DNA from: Rheinheimera hassiensis
GTDB lineage: Bacteria; Pseudomonadota; Gammaproteobacteria; Enterobacterales; Alteromonadaceae
Length of the DNA stretch: 64,000 nt
Reading direction: 5' to 3'
Assembly (NCBI RefSeq): GCF_022436675.1
Contig: NZ_JAKUJZ010000005.1
Coordinates: 62,001 to 126,000 of the forward strand
Position numbers and translations under genes: made by a program. Position 1 is the stretch's first letter; the number at the start of each line of letters is the position of its first letter. Below are positions 10,492 to 18,520 of the stretch, one piece after another. Below the pieces are notes generated by a model, which saw only the letters and a program-made list of their open reading frames with translations, did no database searches and was not told the origin of the DNA.

Positions 10492-11112
10492 GTGAAGGAC
10501 TTTAGTGTGGTACATCCGTTTATTCGTCCGTTATTTATCAGTATTGTTATTCTATTGCTAAGTGCCTGTACTATATTTCAGCGCCCGGCGCCGGCTGAAA
10601 CGCCGCTTAGCACCAACGAGCGTGAACAACAAATACTGGCTATGCAGCAATTTTCGATACAGGCCAGTGTCGGCATTAAAACGCCGGACGAGTCACTTAG
10701 CGGTAATTTACACTGGCAGCAGGACAGCGCAACTTATAACGCCCGTTTAAGTAATTTTCTTGGCATTAGCCTGTTTGAGCTGAGCGAAACTGAACAAGGC
10801 AGCGCTATTACTGTTAAAGGTGAAACCTACCGCGCCGTAGATACCAGTACCTTATTACTGCAACTATCAGGCTGGTCAATGCCGTTGCATGATATGCCGC
10901 TATGGCTACGAGGCTTACCCGGCAGTAAAGGCCGCGACATAAAGCGCGACGAATTTGGTCGGGTGACGGCGTTTAATTTAACTGACAGCACCGGTATCGT
11001 CTGGCGGCTGGAATACCAGGGCTTTTTCCCCGACAGTCTGGCGCTGCCCAGACGCATGCTGCTGCAAAGCAGCGACAGTCAAATTAAAATTGTTATCCGG
11101 AGCTGGCAATGA
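10492..11112 (+). CDS. lolB: Outer-membrane lipoprotein insertase LolB
   Basis: LolB receives lipoproteins from LolA and inserts them into the outer membrane. The sequence has an N-terminal signal ending in a lipobox (LLLSAC, with Cys as the lipidated residue), then the family segment ILAMQQFSIQASVGIKTPDESLSGNLHWQQ in pieces, and GWSMPLHDMPLWLRGLP in the middle. From the GTG at 10492, preceded by GAAGAAAG, the product is 206 residues, almost exactly the E. coli length; a GTG at 10507 with an AAGGA site is an alternative. It overlaps ispE by four bases (ATGA). Confidence 0.9.
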   Translation: MKDFSVVHPFIRPLFISIVILLLSACTIFQRPAPAETPLSTNEREQQILAMQQFSIQASVGIKTPDESLSGNLHWQQDSATYNARLSNFLGISLFELSETEQGSAITVKGETYRAVDTSTLLLQLSGWSMPLHDMPLWLRGLPGSKGRDIKRDEFGRVTAFNLTDSTGIVWRLEYQGFFPDSLALPRRMLLQSSDSQIKIVIRSWQ

Positions 11113-11954
11113 AGTGCCTTACCTTGCCAGCAGTGGCAAAACTGAATTTATTTTTGCATATTACCAGCCGCCGGCCTGATGGCTATCATAACCTGCAAAC
11201 CTTGTTTCAATTGCTGGACGTGGGCGATGAACTGACATTTACGCTGCGCCAGGACGATGAAATCCGGCTTGATTGCAATAACAGCGAACTAATCAACGAA
11301 CAAAACCTGGTACTGCGTGCTGCCCGCCTGCTGCAGCAATACAGCAACTGTGCACAAGGCTGCGATATTTATCTGGATAAACGCCTGCCAATGGGCGGCG
11401 GTTTAGGTGGTGGCTCATCTGATGCCGCCACTACGTTGCTGGGGTTAAATAAATTATGGCAACTTAATTTAACCAACGATACGCTGGCCGGGCTGGGGTT
11501 GAAACTGGGCGCCGATGTTCCGTTGTTTGTCCGCGGTTATACTGCTTTTGCTGAAGGCGTAGGGGAAAAATTACAACCACTGCTCATGGCTGAGAAAGTT
11601 TACCTGGTGGTTACACCAGATTGTCATATCAGTACGGCAGAAATATTCCAACACGCTGATTTAATACGTAATACACCATCTATAGGCTTTGAACAGGTGT
11701 TAACAGCATCCTGGCACAATGACTGCCAGCCATTGGTAGAACAGCTCTACCCTATTGTTGCAATAACCTTACAGTGGTTGGTAGAATACGCGCCGTGTCA
11801 AATGACGGGTACTGGCGCCAGTGTGTTCGCCGCATTCCCGGACCAGACCAGTGCTCAGCATGCTCTTGCGCAATTACCGCCGTCCTGGCGTGGTTTTATT
11901 GCCAAAGGGGTCAACCAGTCGCCTGTATGGGCTGCGTTGGCAGATACCGAATAA
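11109..11954 (+). CDS. ispE: 4-diphosphocytidyl-2-C-methyl-D-erythritol kinase
   Basis: IspE phosphorylates the 2-hydroxyl of CDP-methylerythritol in the MEP route to isoprenoids. The 281-residue GHMP kinase shows the N-terminal AVAKLNLFLHITSRRPDGYHNL, the glycine-rich ATP loop PMGGGLGGGSSDAATTL and the C-terminal TGTGASVFAAFP. It is translationally coupled to lolB (ATGA overlap) and followed after 70 bases by prs, matching the lolB-ispE-prs order of many gammaproteobacteria. Confidence 0.95.
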   Translation: MKCLTLPAVAKLNLFLHITSRRPDGYHNLQTLFQLLDVGDELTFTLRQDDEIRLDCNNSELINEQNLVLRAARLLQQYSNCAQGCDIYLDKRLPMGGGLGGGSSDAATTLLGLNKLWQLNLTNDTLAGLGLKLGADVPLFVRGYTAFAEGVGEKLQPLLMAEKVYLVVTPDCHISTAEIFQHADLIRNTPSIGFEQVLTASWHNDCQPLVEQLYPIVAITLQWLVEYAPCQMTGTGASVFAAFPDQTSAQHALAQLPPSWRGFIAKGVNQSPVWAALADTE

Positions 11955-12024
11955 GTAACCGCAGCGGTGTTGTTGCCGCTGTTAATTGATGAACCGGACT
12001 CACCACCGCCCTGAGGATCCTACC

Positions 12025-12969
12025 GTGCCTGACATGAAGGTTTTCGCTGGTAACGCCATACCAGAACTCGCAAGTAAAATCGCCAGCCGTCTGTATATTA
12101 AACTTGGAGATGCAGAAGTCGGCCGTTTCAGTGATGGGGAAGTTAGTGTCCAAATCAATGAAAACGTGCGTGGTTCTGATGTATTTATCATCCAATCTAC
12201 CTGCGCTCCGACTAACGATAACCTGATGGAACTGATTGTAATGGTCGACGCCCTGCGTCGTGCCTCAGCTGGCCGTATTACTGCAGTAATGCCGTACTTT
12301 GGTTATGCCCGTCAGGATCGCCGTGTACGTTCAGCCCGGGTGCCGATTACCGCCAAAGTCGTCGCCGACTTCTTATCCAGCGTAGGTGTAGACCGTGTAT
12401 TAACGGTAGATTTGCACGCCGAGCAAATTCAGGGTTTCTTCGATGTACCGGTAGATAACGTGTTCGCAAGCCCGGTGCTGCTGGACGATATGCGCAAAAA
12501 AGGCTTTACCTCGCCGGTAGTGGTATCACCGGATATCGGTGGTGTGGTACGTGCTCGTGCTATTGCCAAATTGCTGAACGACGCCGACTTAGCCATTATC
12601 GACAAACGCCGGCCAAAAGCTAACGTTGCCCAGGTAATGCATATTATCGGTGACGTAAAAGACCGCGACTGTATTATTGTTGATGACATGATCGACACCG
12701 GCGGCACTTTATGTAAAGCCGCTGAAGCCTTAAAAGAACAAGGCGCCAAGCGTGTATTTGCTTACGCTACCCACCCGGTATTCTCCGGTGGCGCGGCAGA
12801 AAATATTGCCAATTCTGTCATCGATGAGCTGATTATTACCGACACCATTCCGCTAAGTGCTGAAATGAGAGCAGTGTCTAAAGTACGCCAACTGACGTTG
12901 AGCGAAATGCTGGCCGAGTGTATACGCCGTATCAGCAATGAAGAATCTATCTCTTCGATGTTCGACTAA
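12025..12969 (+). CDS. prs: Ribose-phosphate pyrophosphokinase (PRPP synthetase)
   Basis: The enzyme makes phosphoribosyl pyrophosphate from ribose 5-phosphate and ATP for nucleotide, His, Trp and NAD synthesis. The protein (314 residues) includes [37 protein letters not shown], the pyrophosphate-binding region [16 protein letters not shown] and the PRPP-binding signature [17 protein letters not shown]. The GTG at 12025, eight bases after GAGGA, gives the same N-terminus as E. coli Prs; the open frame upstream to 11986 is not conserved-looking. Confidence 0.97.
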   Translation: MPDMKVFAGNAIPELASKIASRLYIKLGDAEVGRFSDGEVSVQINENVRGSDVFIIQSTCAPTNDNLMELIVMVDALRRASAGRITAVMPYFGYARQDRRVRSARVPITAKVVADFLSSVGVDRVLTVDLHAEQIQGFFDVPVDNVFASPVLLDDMRKKGFTSPVVVSPDIGGVVRARAIAKLLNDADLAIIDKRRPKANVAQVMHIIGDVKDRDCIIVDDMIDTGGTLCKAAEALKEQGAKRVFAYATHPVFSGGAAENIANSVIDELIITDTIPLSAEMRAVSKVRQLTLSEMLAECIRRISNEESISSMFD

Positions 12970-12987
12970 GCGCTAAGCTATACGTTT

Positions 12988-13011
12988 AAAAGGCGCTGCG
13001 GCGCCTTTTTT
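12988..13011 (+). terminator. Rho-independent terminator after prs
   Basis: AAAAGGCGC, a four-base TGCG loop and GCGCC followed by TTTTTT form a classic intrinsic terminator 19 bases beyond the prs stop. It separates the lolB-ispE-prs unit from rplY. Confidence 0.9.
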
Positions 13012-13047
13012 GTTTGCTCAGGCTGTTAATTTCCGCGCTGTTTTCGT

Positions 13048-13076
13048 TTGCAGCTTCAGCGACCCGGTGGTAATAT
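13048..13076 (+). promoter_or_regulatory. Sigma-70 promoter for rplY-pth
   Basis: TTGCAG at 13048-13053 and TAATAT at 13071-13076 are separated by exactly 17 bases. Transcription would begin about 13082-13084, right at the first leader hairpin and about 70 bases before the rplY start codon. Confidence 0.75.
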
Positions 13077-13081
13077 GTCGC

Positions 13082-13139
13082 GCCCCTGAAAAGGGCATCC
13101 AGCCTGAGACTGGTCGCGAGTCTTGGGAAACCTTAATTT
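13082..13139 (+). promoter_or_regulatory. Structured 5' leader of rplY, candidate L25 autoregulation site
   Basis: Two hairpins are visible: GCCC/GGGC (13082-13085 with 13093-13096) at the predicted transcript start, and AGACT/AGTCT (13107-13111 with 13119-13123) around a GGTCGCG loop. In E. coli and relatives, L25 is known to repress its own translation by binding its 5' untranslated region, which mimics the 5S rRNA loop E target. Location and compact structure fit such a leader; I have not shown a loop E motif, so the regulatory role is inferred. Confidence 0.45.
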
Positions 13140-13151
13140 TTGGAGTACACC

Positions 13152-13766
13152 ATGTCTGATGCAATTTTTACATTAAATGCAGAAGTCCGTACTGACGCGG
13201 GGAAAGGTGCGAGCCGCCGCCTGCGTCACGAAGACAAAGTACCAGCTATCATTTACGGTGGTAGCAAAGCCCCGGTTTCTATCACTTTAGAGCATTCTAA
13301 ACTGTTAAAAGCTCAAAGCTTCGAAGCGTTTTACTCTCACATTCTGACTATCAAAGTCGGTAAAGAAGACGTAAAAGCTATCGTTAAAGCTATGCAACGT
13401 CACCCGTACAAGCCAAAAATCATGCACGTTGACTTCCAACGCGTTGAAGCTGGCCACGAGCTGCACACTATTGTTCCTGTTCACTTCTTAAACGAAGATG
13501 CACCGGTCAAGAAAGGCGGCGTAGTAGTACACGGTGCTAACGAAATCGAAATCTCTTGTCTGCCAAAAGACTTACCAGAGTTTATCGAAGTTGACATGAG
13601 CAACGTTGAAGTAGGCACTACCCTGCACTTATCTGATCTGAAAGCGCCTAAAGGTGTTACTTTCGTTCAGTTAACTAAAGGTGCCGGCCACGACTTAGCC
13701 GTTGTATCTGTGAACAAACCAGCTGGTAAATCAGCTGATGCAGAAGAAACTGAAACTGCTGAGTAA
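13152..13766 (+). CDS. rplY: 50S ribosomal protein L25, long (CTC/TL5-like) form
   Basis: L25 binds 5S rRNA in the large ribosomal subunit. The 204-residue product has the N-terminal L25 domain ([30 protein letters not shown]) and the extra C-terminal TL5/CTC beta domain ([20 protein letters not shown]), so it is the two-domain form rather than the short 94-residue E. coli protein. The start at 13152 follows a TGGAGT ribosome site. The C-terminus is Ala/Glu-rich. Its stop overlaps the pth start by one base, giving tight coupling. Confidence 0.95.
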   Translation: MSDAIFTLNAEVRTDAGKGASRRLRHEDKVPAIIYGGSKAPVSITLEHSKLLKAQSFEAFYSHILTIKVGKEDVKAIVKAMQRHPYKPKIMHVDFQRVEAGHELHTIVPVHFLNEDAPVKKGGVVVHGANEIEISCLPKDLPEFIEVDMSNVEVGTTLHLSDLKAPKGVTFVQLTKGAGHDLAVVSVNKPAGKSADAEETETAE

Positions 13767-14368
13767 TGTCTGACACTACTCAATCAGCCATTCAGTTGAT
13801 TGTGGGCCTGGGTAATCCGGGCCCGGAATACAGCCAGACACGGCACAACGCCGGTGTCTGGTTTGTTCAGCAGCTGGCCCACGCCTTTAATACCAGCTTA
13901 AAGAACGAGCCGAAGTTTTTCGGCTACACTGGCAAGTTTGTCTGCGCCGGGCAAGAATTCAAGTTACTGATCCCCTCTACTTATATGAATTTAAGCGGTA
14001 AAGCCGTGCTGGCTATGGCACAGTTTTACAAGCTGACACCTGAGCAAATTCTGGTAGCGCATGATGAAATGGCGCTGGAGCCGGGTGTAGCAAAATTTAA
14101 GCTCGGTGGCGGCCACGCCGGCCATAACGGCCTGCGCGATATTATGGCGCGCCTCGGCAATAACCCGAATTTCTACCGGTTACGGCTTGGCATTGGCCAT
14201 CCGGGCCATAAAGATCAGGTAACTGGCTATGTATTGGGTAAAGCCCCTGCCAGTGAACAGAACCTGATTGAGCAAACTATTGATGAGGCAACACGTTGCT
14301 TTGATATTCTGGCCCGTGATGGCCTGATTAAAGCGCAAAACCGCCTGCACAGTTTTAAAGCCGGCTAA
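13766..14368 (+). CDS. pth: Peptidyl-tRNA hydrolase
   Basis: Pth releases tRNA from prematurely dropped peptidyl-tRNA. The 200-residue protein shows [20 protein letters not shown] with the catalytic His, the Asn-containing [23 protein letters not shown] with the catalytic Asp, and [13 protein letters not shown]. It begins in the last base of the rplY stop (TAATG), and ychF follows 43 bases later, matching the common rplY-pth-ychF order. Confidence 0.96.
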   Translation: MSDTTQSAIQLIVGLGNPGPEYSQTRHNAGVWFVQQLAHAFNTSLKNEPKFFGYTGKFVCAGQEFKLLIPSTYMNLSGKAVLAMAQFYKLTPEQILVAHDEMALEPGVAKFKLGGGHAGHNGLRDIMARLGNNPNFYRLRLGIGHPGHKDQVTGYVLGKAPASEQNLIEQTIDEATRCFDILARDGLIKAQNRLHSFKAG

Positions 14369-14411
14369 AGCAGCTGGCGCAGCAATTTCCAGCACGTAAA
14401 GGATAATAATT

Positions 14412-15503
14412 ATGGGTTTCAAATGTGGCATCGTCGGCTTACCTAACGTAGGCAAATCCACCCTGTTTAATGCGTTAACCAAGGCAGGCATTGAAGCGGC
14501 TAACTTTCCGTTCTGTACTATTGAACCGAATACCGGCGTAGTACCGGTACCGGATCTGCGCCTGGATAAGCTGGCGCAAATTGTTAACCCACAGCGCGTG
14601 CTGCCTACTACCATGGAATTTGTTGATATCGCCGGTTTGGTAAAAGGCGCATCGCGGGGCGAAGGCCTGGGCAATAAATTTTTGGCTAATATCCGCGAAA
14701 CCGATGCTATTGGCCACGTAGTGCGCTGCTTTGACGATGACAATATTATTCACGTAGCGGGCAAGATTGATCCGGCAGATGATATCGACACCATTAATAT
14801 GGAACTGGTACTGTCTGATATGGACAGCGCCGAGCGTGCTATTTTCCGTGTTAGCAAAAAAGCTAAAGGTGGCGATAAAGACGCCAAAGCCGAAATGGCA
14901 GTGCTGGAAAAAGTAAAAGTGCACCTGGAGCAAGGCCACACGCTGCGCCAATTAGAGCTGGATAAAGAAGAAAAGGCTTTAATTGCCTATATGAATTTCT
15001 TAACCATTAAGCCAACGATGTATATCGCCAACGTAATGGACGACGGCTTCGAAAATAACCCTTACTTAGACATAGTACAGGCCATTGCTGACAAAGAAGG
15101 CGCTATCGTTGTGCCAGTATGCGCTGCTATTGAGTCGGAAATCGCTGAGCTGGACGAAGATGAGAAAGCCGAGTTTATGGCCGATATGGGTTTAGAAGAG
15201 CCTGGCTTAAACCGGGTTATTCGTGGCGGTTACTCGCTACTAAACCTGCACACCTATTTTACCGCCGGGGTAAAAGAAGTACGCGCATGGACAGTCGCCG
15301 TAGGTGCCACGGCACCACAGGCAGCCGGCGTTATTCACACCGACTTTGAAAAAGGCTTTATCCGCGCTGAAGTGGTTGCCTATAACGACTTTGTCCAGTT
15401 TAACGGCGAAGCCGGTGCCAAAGAAGCAGGTAAATGGCGTTTAGAAGGTAAAGATTACATCGTAAAAGATGGCGATGTAATGCATTTTCGCTTTAACGTT
15501 TAA
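14412..15503 (+). CDS. ychF: Redox-regulated ATPase / Obg-like P-loop NTPase YchF
   Basis: YchF is a universal P-loop NTPase of the Obg family that prefers ATP and associates with ribosomes and the oxidative-stress response. The 363-residue product has G1 [14 protein letters not shown], the switch region with [14 protein letters not shown]3 [19 protein letters not shown] and a C-terminal TGS domain ([14 protein letters not shown] and the basic end [13 protein letters not shown]). The spacing and ribosome site (AAAGGATAATAATT) support the ATG at 14412. Confidence 0.95.
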   Translation: MGFKCGIVGLPNVGKSTLFNALTKAGIEAANFPFCTIEPNTGVVPVPDLRLDKLAQIVNPQRVLPTTMEFVDIAGLVKGASRGEGLGNKFLANIRETDAIGHVVRCFDDDNIIHVAGKIDPADDIDTINMELVLSDMDSAERAIFRVSKKAKGGDKDAKAEMAVLEKVKVHLEQGHTLRQLELDKEEKALIAYMNFLTIKPTMYIANVMDDGFENNPYLDIVQAIADKEGAIVVPVCAAIESEIAELDEDEKAEFMADMGLEEPGLNRVIRGGYSLLNLHTYFTAGVKEVRAWTVAVGATAPQAAGVIHTDFEKGFIRAEVVAYNDFVQFNGEAGAKEAGKWRLEGKDYIVKDGDVMHFRFNV

Positions 15504-15539
15504 GGCATTTAAGAATCTTAAACAGCTGGCAAATAACTG

Positions 15540-17537
15540 TCAGCTGCTTAAGATCTGTACGTCGTTGTCAAACTTAATTATTGGGGCATCGAAACCAAAG
15601 AGCTCAAACCAGTACTTTTCCCAGTCAACACTTAGTGAGAAAAATTTAACATCATCTCGTATATCTCTAAACAACCATTTTTGAGCAAGGAAATAATCTT
15701 CTCTCAATTCTCTAGATATGTTGTTTGATTTCTTTTGAATACCTGAATCAACAAGGTGAGAATTTATTTCCCTTGTTATTTCACTTCCTCGTGAATGCGT
15801 GGATCCATGAGCTAGTCTGATAACCAAAGCGGCGAATATAAGAGGTACGTATACAGATTCCCATTTCTTTTCCTGCTCAATAACTTTTTTGACCCTTTGA
15901 ATAAAATCTAAGTCAACGACTCTCTCTGCCTTCGCTTCTCTACTCAAAGTTGAAGTAGGTTGACAAATATCACTCATAGCCTCGTACAAAGGGAGCCTTC
16001 CAACTCTATAAAAATCATCCAGATTGAGCACAGAGCTGCGAATGGACCTATAATCATTTTTAGGAACATCACAAAAGCTCATCACTGACTCATCCATCAG
16101 AAGCCCTTTCGGTGCTGACTTTGTTGACATCAAATCTACATAACAACCATAGTCAATTGCATAAAGGTTGAATCGCTTTCCAGGTACATTTGCCGCTGAT
16201 ATCCCCTGTTTAAGCAAATGTAAGATTCTTGCATCATACAAATAGTCAATTAACTCGTCTTTAACTCCAGAAGCAAGTAGAAACCCTCTGGTTTGCCTAT
16301 TTTTGATTACTTCATGAACTATCCAATCCAATAAATTTAATATTTCACTCATATTTTTGATAGCTTCATGTTTATTTCTATAAAATGAGTCTCTAGCCGA
16401 CTCTCTTACCAAAGCTATCGACAACTTATTATCCACTGCTTTCTGTGCGGCAATTCCGACTATACTAATGGCGTCTCTAGGTATGCCCTCTGATGCTCTA
16501 GCAAATTCCTCAAATGCGGGATACTGGGTAAATACTTCATTAATGAATTTATCAGCAGTCGGGTAATCAACAGCCTTCAAACCCAATGCAAGGGCATGTT
16601 TATACAAAAGGTTTTTGAAAAAGCCTTTTGCCAGTTCACTGTTGTTATCAAAAACCATAAAATCATCAAGATCTATGACAGATGAAGCATCAGCTCCAAC
16701 TTCTATTCCGATATAAGAAGAGTTTTCAGAATTGTGAACTCTGAAATTACTTCTGTGTTGAATAGCAGCAACCTTCAAGGTTACACCTCTAACTGGCAAT
16801 ACCGTCCGACGTAATAAATCTGCTAAATAAGGCTGAAGATCCAGAGGTAATTCACTCCACTCGTCAATGAGAATCCAAAGCTGCTTCCCATGTAATTTGC
16901 TCACAATACTTTGCAACACTTTTACTACTGTCGAAAAGTGAATCCTTATTTCTTCTTTGCCTTTTCTAGATAAGCTATCTTCATGCTTCAAGTTGCGGTA
17001 GCTTTTTTCGGACAACTCGAATAATGGCCCCCCTGAGTAACCTATACTTGCGTTTTTCTGTTGTTCACGGTCACTAACTCTCGAATGTCCTAATTCAGTC
17101 TCTCCCTGGATAACTATGTTAGTCGATTGCTCTATAAACTCGTCTAGACATTCTAAAACCCCAGTGTCTAACAATGAGTCATTGGCAACTACAATTTGTC
17201 TAAGAGACTCGTGGATACAACAGAGCGTATCGGATAATAACCTCGTCCCTCTGACAGAGAGTGGCAATTTTCTATCCCCATAAAAACCGCCACTTGAACC
17301 GACGACTCTCATGTCGAGAGTAACACTAACTATCCCTTGTTCTCTTAAGTTACTATCAAGGTAATAAAGAAGATGGGTTTTCCCTGTTCCCCGTCTACCA
17401 AATATGATTTGGTTATCATTGCTAGATAGAGTGGCGAAGAGAGGGCCAACATCCACAAAAGACTTCACTAAGTGCTCTGGAACTGACTTTTCAGCCCGCT
17501 TTGCTACCCGCATTAGCAATGAGTTAATACTCTTCAT
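15540..17537 (-). CDS. ORC/Cdc6-like P-loop ATPase of foreign composition
   Basis: The 665-residue protein has Walker A IIFGRRGTGKTHLLYYL (about residues 43-59), Walker B LWILIDEWSEL (about 220-230) and a sensor-like AAIQHRSNF further on. The remainder is helical with a likely winged-helix C-terminus (ALVIRLAHGSTHSRGSEI). This resembles the ORC-CDC6/STAND-like ATPases found singly in bacterial genomes, often in accessory DNA. The gene is AT-richer than its neighbours, uses many AGA/ATA-type codons, and lies alone between ychF and a tRNA operon. No partner gene, integrase or repeat is visible. A role in phage defence or in DNA transactions is possible but inferred. Confidence 0.6.
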   Translation of the reverse strand: MKSINSLLMRVAKRAEKSVPEHLVKSFVDVGPLFATLSSNDNQIIFGRRGTGKTHLLYYLDSNLREQGIVSVTLDMRVVGSSGGFYGDRKLPLSVRGTRLLSDTLCCIHESLRQIVVANDSLLDTGVLECLDEFIEQSTNIVIQGETELGHSRVSDREQQKNASIGYSGGPLFELSEKSYRNLKHEDSLSRKGKEEIRIHFSTVVKVLQSIVSKLHGKQLWILIDEWSELPLDLQPYLADLLRRTVLPVRGVTLKVAAIQHRSNFRVHNSENSSYIGIEVGADASSVIDLDDFMVFDNNSELAKGFFKNLLYKHALALGLKAVDYPTADKFINEVFTQYPAFEEFARASEGIPRDAISIVGIAAQKAVDNKLSIALVRESARDSFYRNKHEAIKNMSEILNLLDWIVHEVIKNRQTRGFLLASGVKDELIDYLYDARILHLLKQGISAANVPGKRFNLYAIDYGCYVDLMSTKSAPKGLLMDESVMSFCDVPKNDYRSIRSSVLNLDDFYRVGRLPLYEAMSDICQPTSTLSREAKAERVVDLDFIQRVKKVIEQEKKWESVYVPLIFAALVIRLAHGSTHSRGSEITREINSHLVDSGIQKKSNNISRELREDYFLAQKWLFRDIRDDVKFFSLSVDWEKYWFELFGFDAPIIKFDNDVQILSS

Positions 17538-17731
17538 ACAAAAATCCCGATATTCAGTAATTAGAAACCTAGCAAAGTTAGATTAGTTAATCAAACCCCC
17601 ATCTACCGCTCAGAGTGCAAGCAACAACGCTCCGAATTGCAGATTAATCAGCTTTTTAGATTCAACTTCGGCCAATATGCGCATAAAACCAGCAAACGGT
17701 TCTGTATAAGTGATTTGCGAAAAAAAAACGG

Positions 17732-17760
17732 TTGACGCTATAGGGGCAGTTCTGGATAAT
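17732..17760 (+). promoter_or_regulatory. Sigma-70 promoter of the tRNA operon
   Basis: TTGACG at 17732-17737 and GATAAT at 17755-17760 have a 17-base spacer. A GC-rich discriminator (ACGCGCC) follows the -10 element, as in stringently controlled stable-RNA promoters. The first tRNA begins 30 bases downstream. Confidence 0.85.
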
Positions 17761-17790
17761 ACGCGCCACTTGCTTAGGTCAAGTTAGCGT

Positions 17791-17867
17791 GGCTACATAG
17801 CTCAGCTGGTTAGAGCACAGCACTCATAATGCTGGGGTCGCAGGTTCGATTCCCGCTGTAGCCACCA
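17791..17867 (+). tRNA. tRNA-Met (CAT), elongator type
   Basis: A 77-base cloverleaf with acceptor GGCTACA/TGTAGCC, D-loop AGCTCAGCTGGTTAGAGC, anticodon CAT in CACTCATAATG, T-arm GGTTCGATTCC and encoded CCA. The paired first acceptor base and the close match to E. coli elongator tRNA-Met argue against initiator tRNA. Confidence 0.97.
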
Positions 17868-17886
17868 CTTAACTTTACCTGTGCAT

Positions 17887-17971
17887 GCGGGGATGGCGGA
17901 ATTGGTAGACGCACTGGATTTAGGTTCCAGCGCCGCAAGGTGTGAGAGTTCGAGTCTCTCTCTCCGCACCA
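17887..17971 (+). tRNA. tRNA-Leu (TAG)
   Basis: An 85-base class II tRNA with acceptor GCGGGGA, anticodon TAG in GATTTAGGTT, a long variable arm (CGCCGCAAGGTGTG) and encoded CCA. It is the second member of the tRNA-Met/Leu/Gln/Gln operon. Confidence 0.96.
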
Positions 17972-18001
17972 CTTTTAAAGTGGTTGCACACAAGTTTTTG
18001 C

Positions 18002-18076
18002 AGGGGCGTAGCCAAGCGGTAAGGCAGCGGGTTTTGATCCCGCCATGCGTTGGTTCGAATCCAGCCGCCCCTGCCA
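18002..18076 (+). tRNA. tRNA-Gln (TTG), copy 1
   Basis: A 75-base cloverleaf with acceptor AGGGGCG/CGCCCCT, anticodon TTG in GTTTTGATCC, T-arm TGGTTCGAATCCA and encoded CCA. Its sequence is identical to the copy at 18142-18216. Confidence 0.96.
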
Positions 18077-18141
18077 TTAATTCAGTGAACGTAGTTTTCG
18101 TAAAATCCTGCCAAACGACGATCACATAACCGTGTTTCAGT

Positions 18142-18216
18142 AGGGGCGTAGCCAAGCGGTAAGGCAGCGGGTTTTGATCCCGCCATGCGTTGGTTCGAAT
18201 CCAGCCGCCCCTGCCA
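18142..18216 (+). tRNA. tRNA-Gln (TTG), copy 2
   Basis: Identical over all 75 bases to the first tRNA-Gln, 65 bases downstream of it. Only a few flanking bases (CAG or TAG before, CATTAA after) are shared, so the duplication is of the gene and not of a larger unit, or the spacers have diverged. Confidence 0.96.
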
Positions 18217-18224
18217 TTAAACAG

Positions 18225-18250
18225 AAAAACCCAGCTTAGGCTGGGTTTTT
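18225..18250 (+). terminator. Terminator of the tRNA operon
   Basis: AAAAACCCAGC, loop TTAG, GCTGGGTTTTT: a strong stem with flanking A and T runs starting 9 bases after the last tRNA. Confidence 0.92.
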
Positions 18251-18307
18251 GCTTTCTGTTTTCAGCTGTGTTGGTTTAGCTTAAACTTGCCGGTTACAAC
18301 TTCTTTT

Positions 18308-18386
18308 GTGCTCGCCACAGCAACTCGTCCTTATGCCTACGGCAGGACTCAAACACTCTGTGGCTGCGCCAAAAGAGTTCTAACCT
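18308..18386 (+). repeat. Dispersed repeat family A, copy 1 (forward)
   Basis: The segment contains the family blocks GCTCGCCACAGCAACTCG and ACACTCTGTGGCTG, and ends with AAGAGTTCTAACCT. Its first 21 bases (18308-18328) are the exact reverse complement of 18455-18475, and 18353-18366 of 18420-18433, so copies 1 and 2 form a nested inverted repeat of about 170 bases in the gap between the tRNA terminator and ubiF. No protein is encoded in this 304-base gap. Confidence 0.7.
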
Positions 18387-18398
18387 ACTTTGCAGATG

Positions 18399-18490
18399 AG
18401 GTTGGAACCCTGCAGCGCACAGCCACAGAGTGTCTGAGTGGCGGCGCAGCCGGCACGAGTTGCTGTGGCGAGCACTGTAGGTGTTGCAAC
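18399..18490 (-). repeat. Dispersed repeat family A, copy 2 (reverse)
   Basis: Read on the minus strand this copy runs TTGCAACACC, GCTCGCCACAGCAACTCG, CACTCAGACACTCTGTG and GGGTTCCAACCT in that order. The same four blocks, in the same order and spacing, recur at 22920-23011. It is inverted relative to copy 1. Confidence 0.7.
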
Positions 18491-18520
18491 CGTATCGCTG
18501 GGCTAAGAGTTCTAACCTCC

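Noticed and set aside
14180-14743. 187-codon minus-strand frame across the pth-ychF junction
   Set aside because: It covers two well-identified plus-strand genes and has no domain.
17538-17790. Attachment site for the ATPase islet at the tRNA genes
   Set aside because: I looked for a copy of a tRNA 3' end near 15.5 kb and saw none; no integrase is present.
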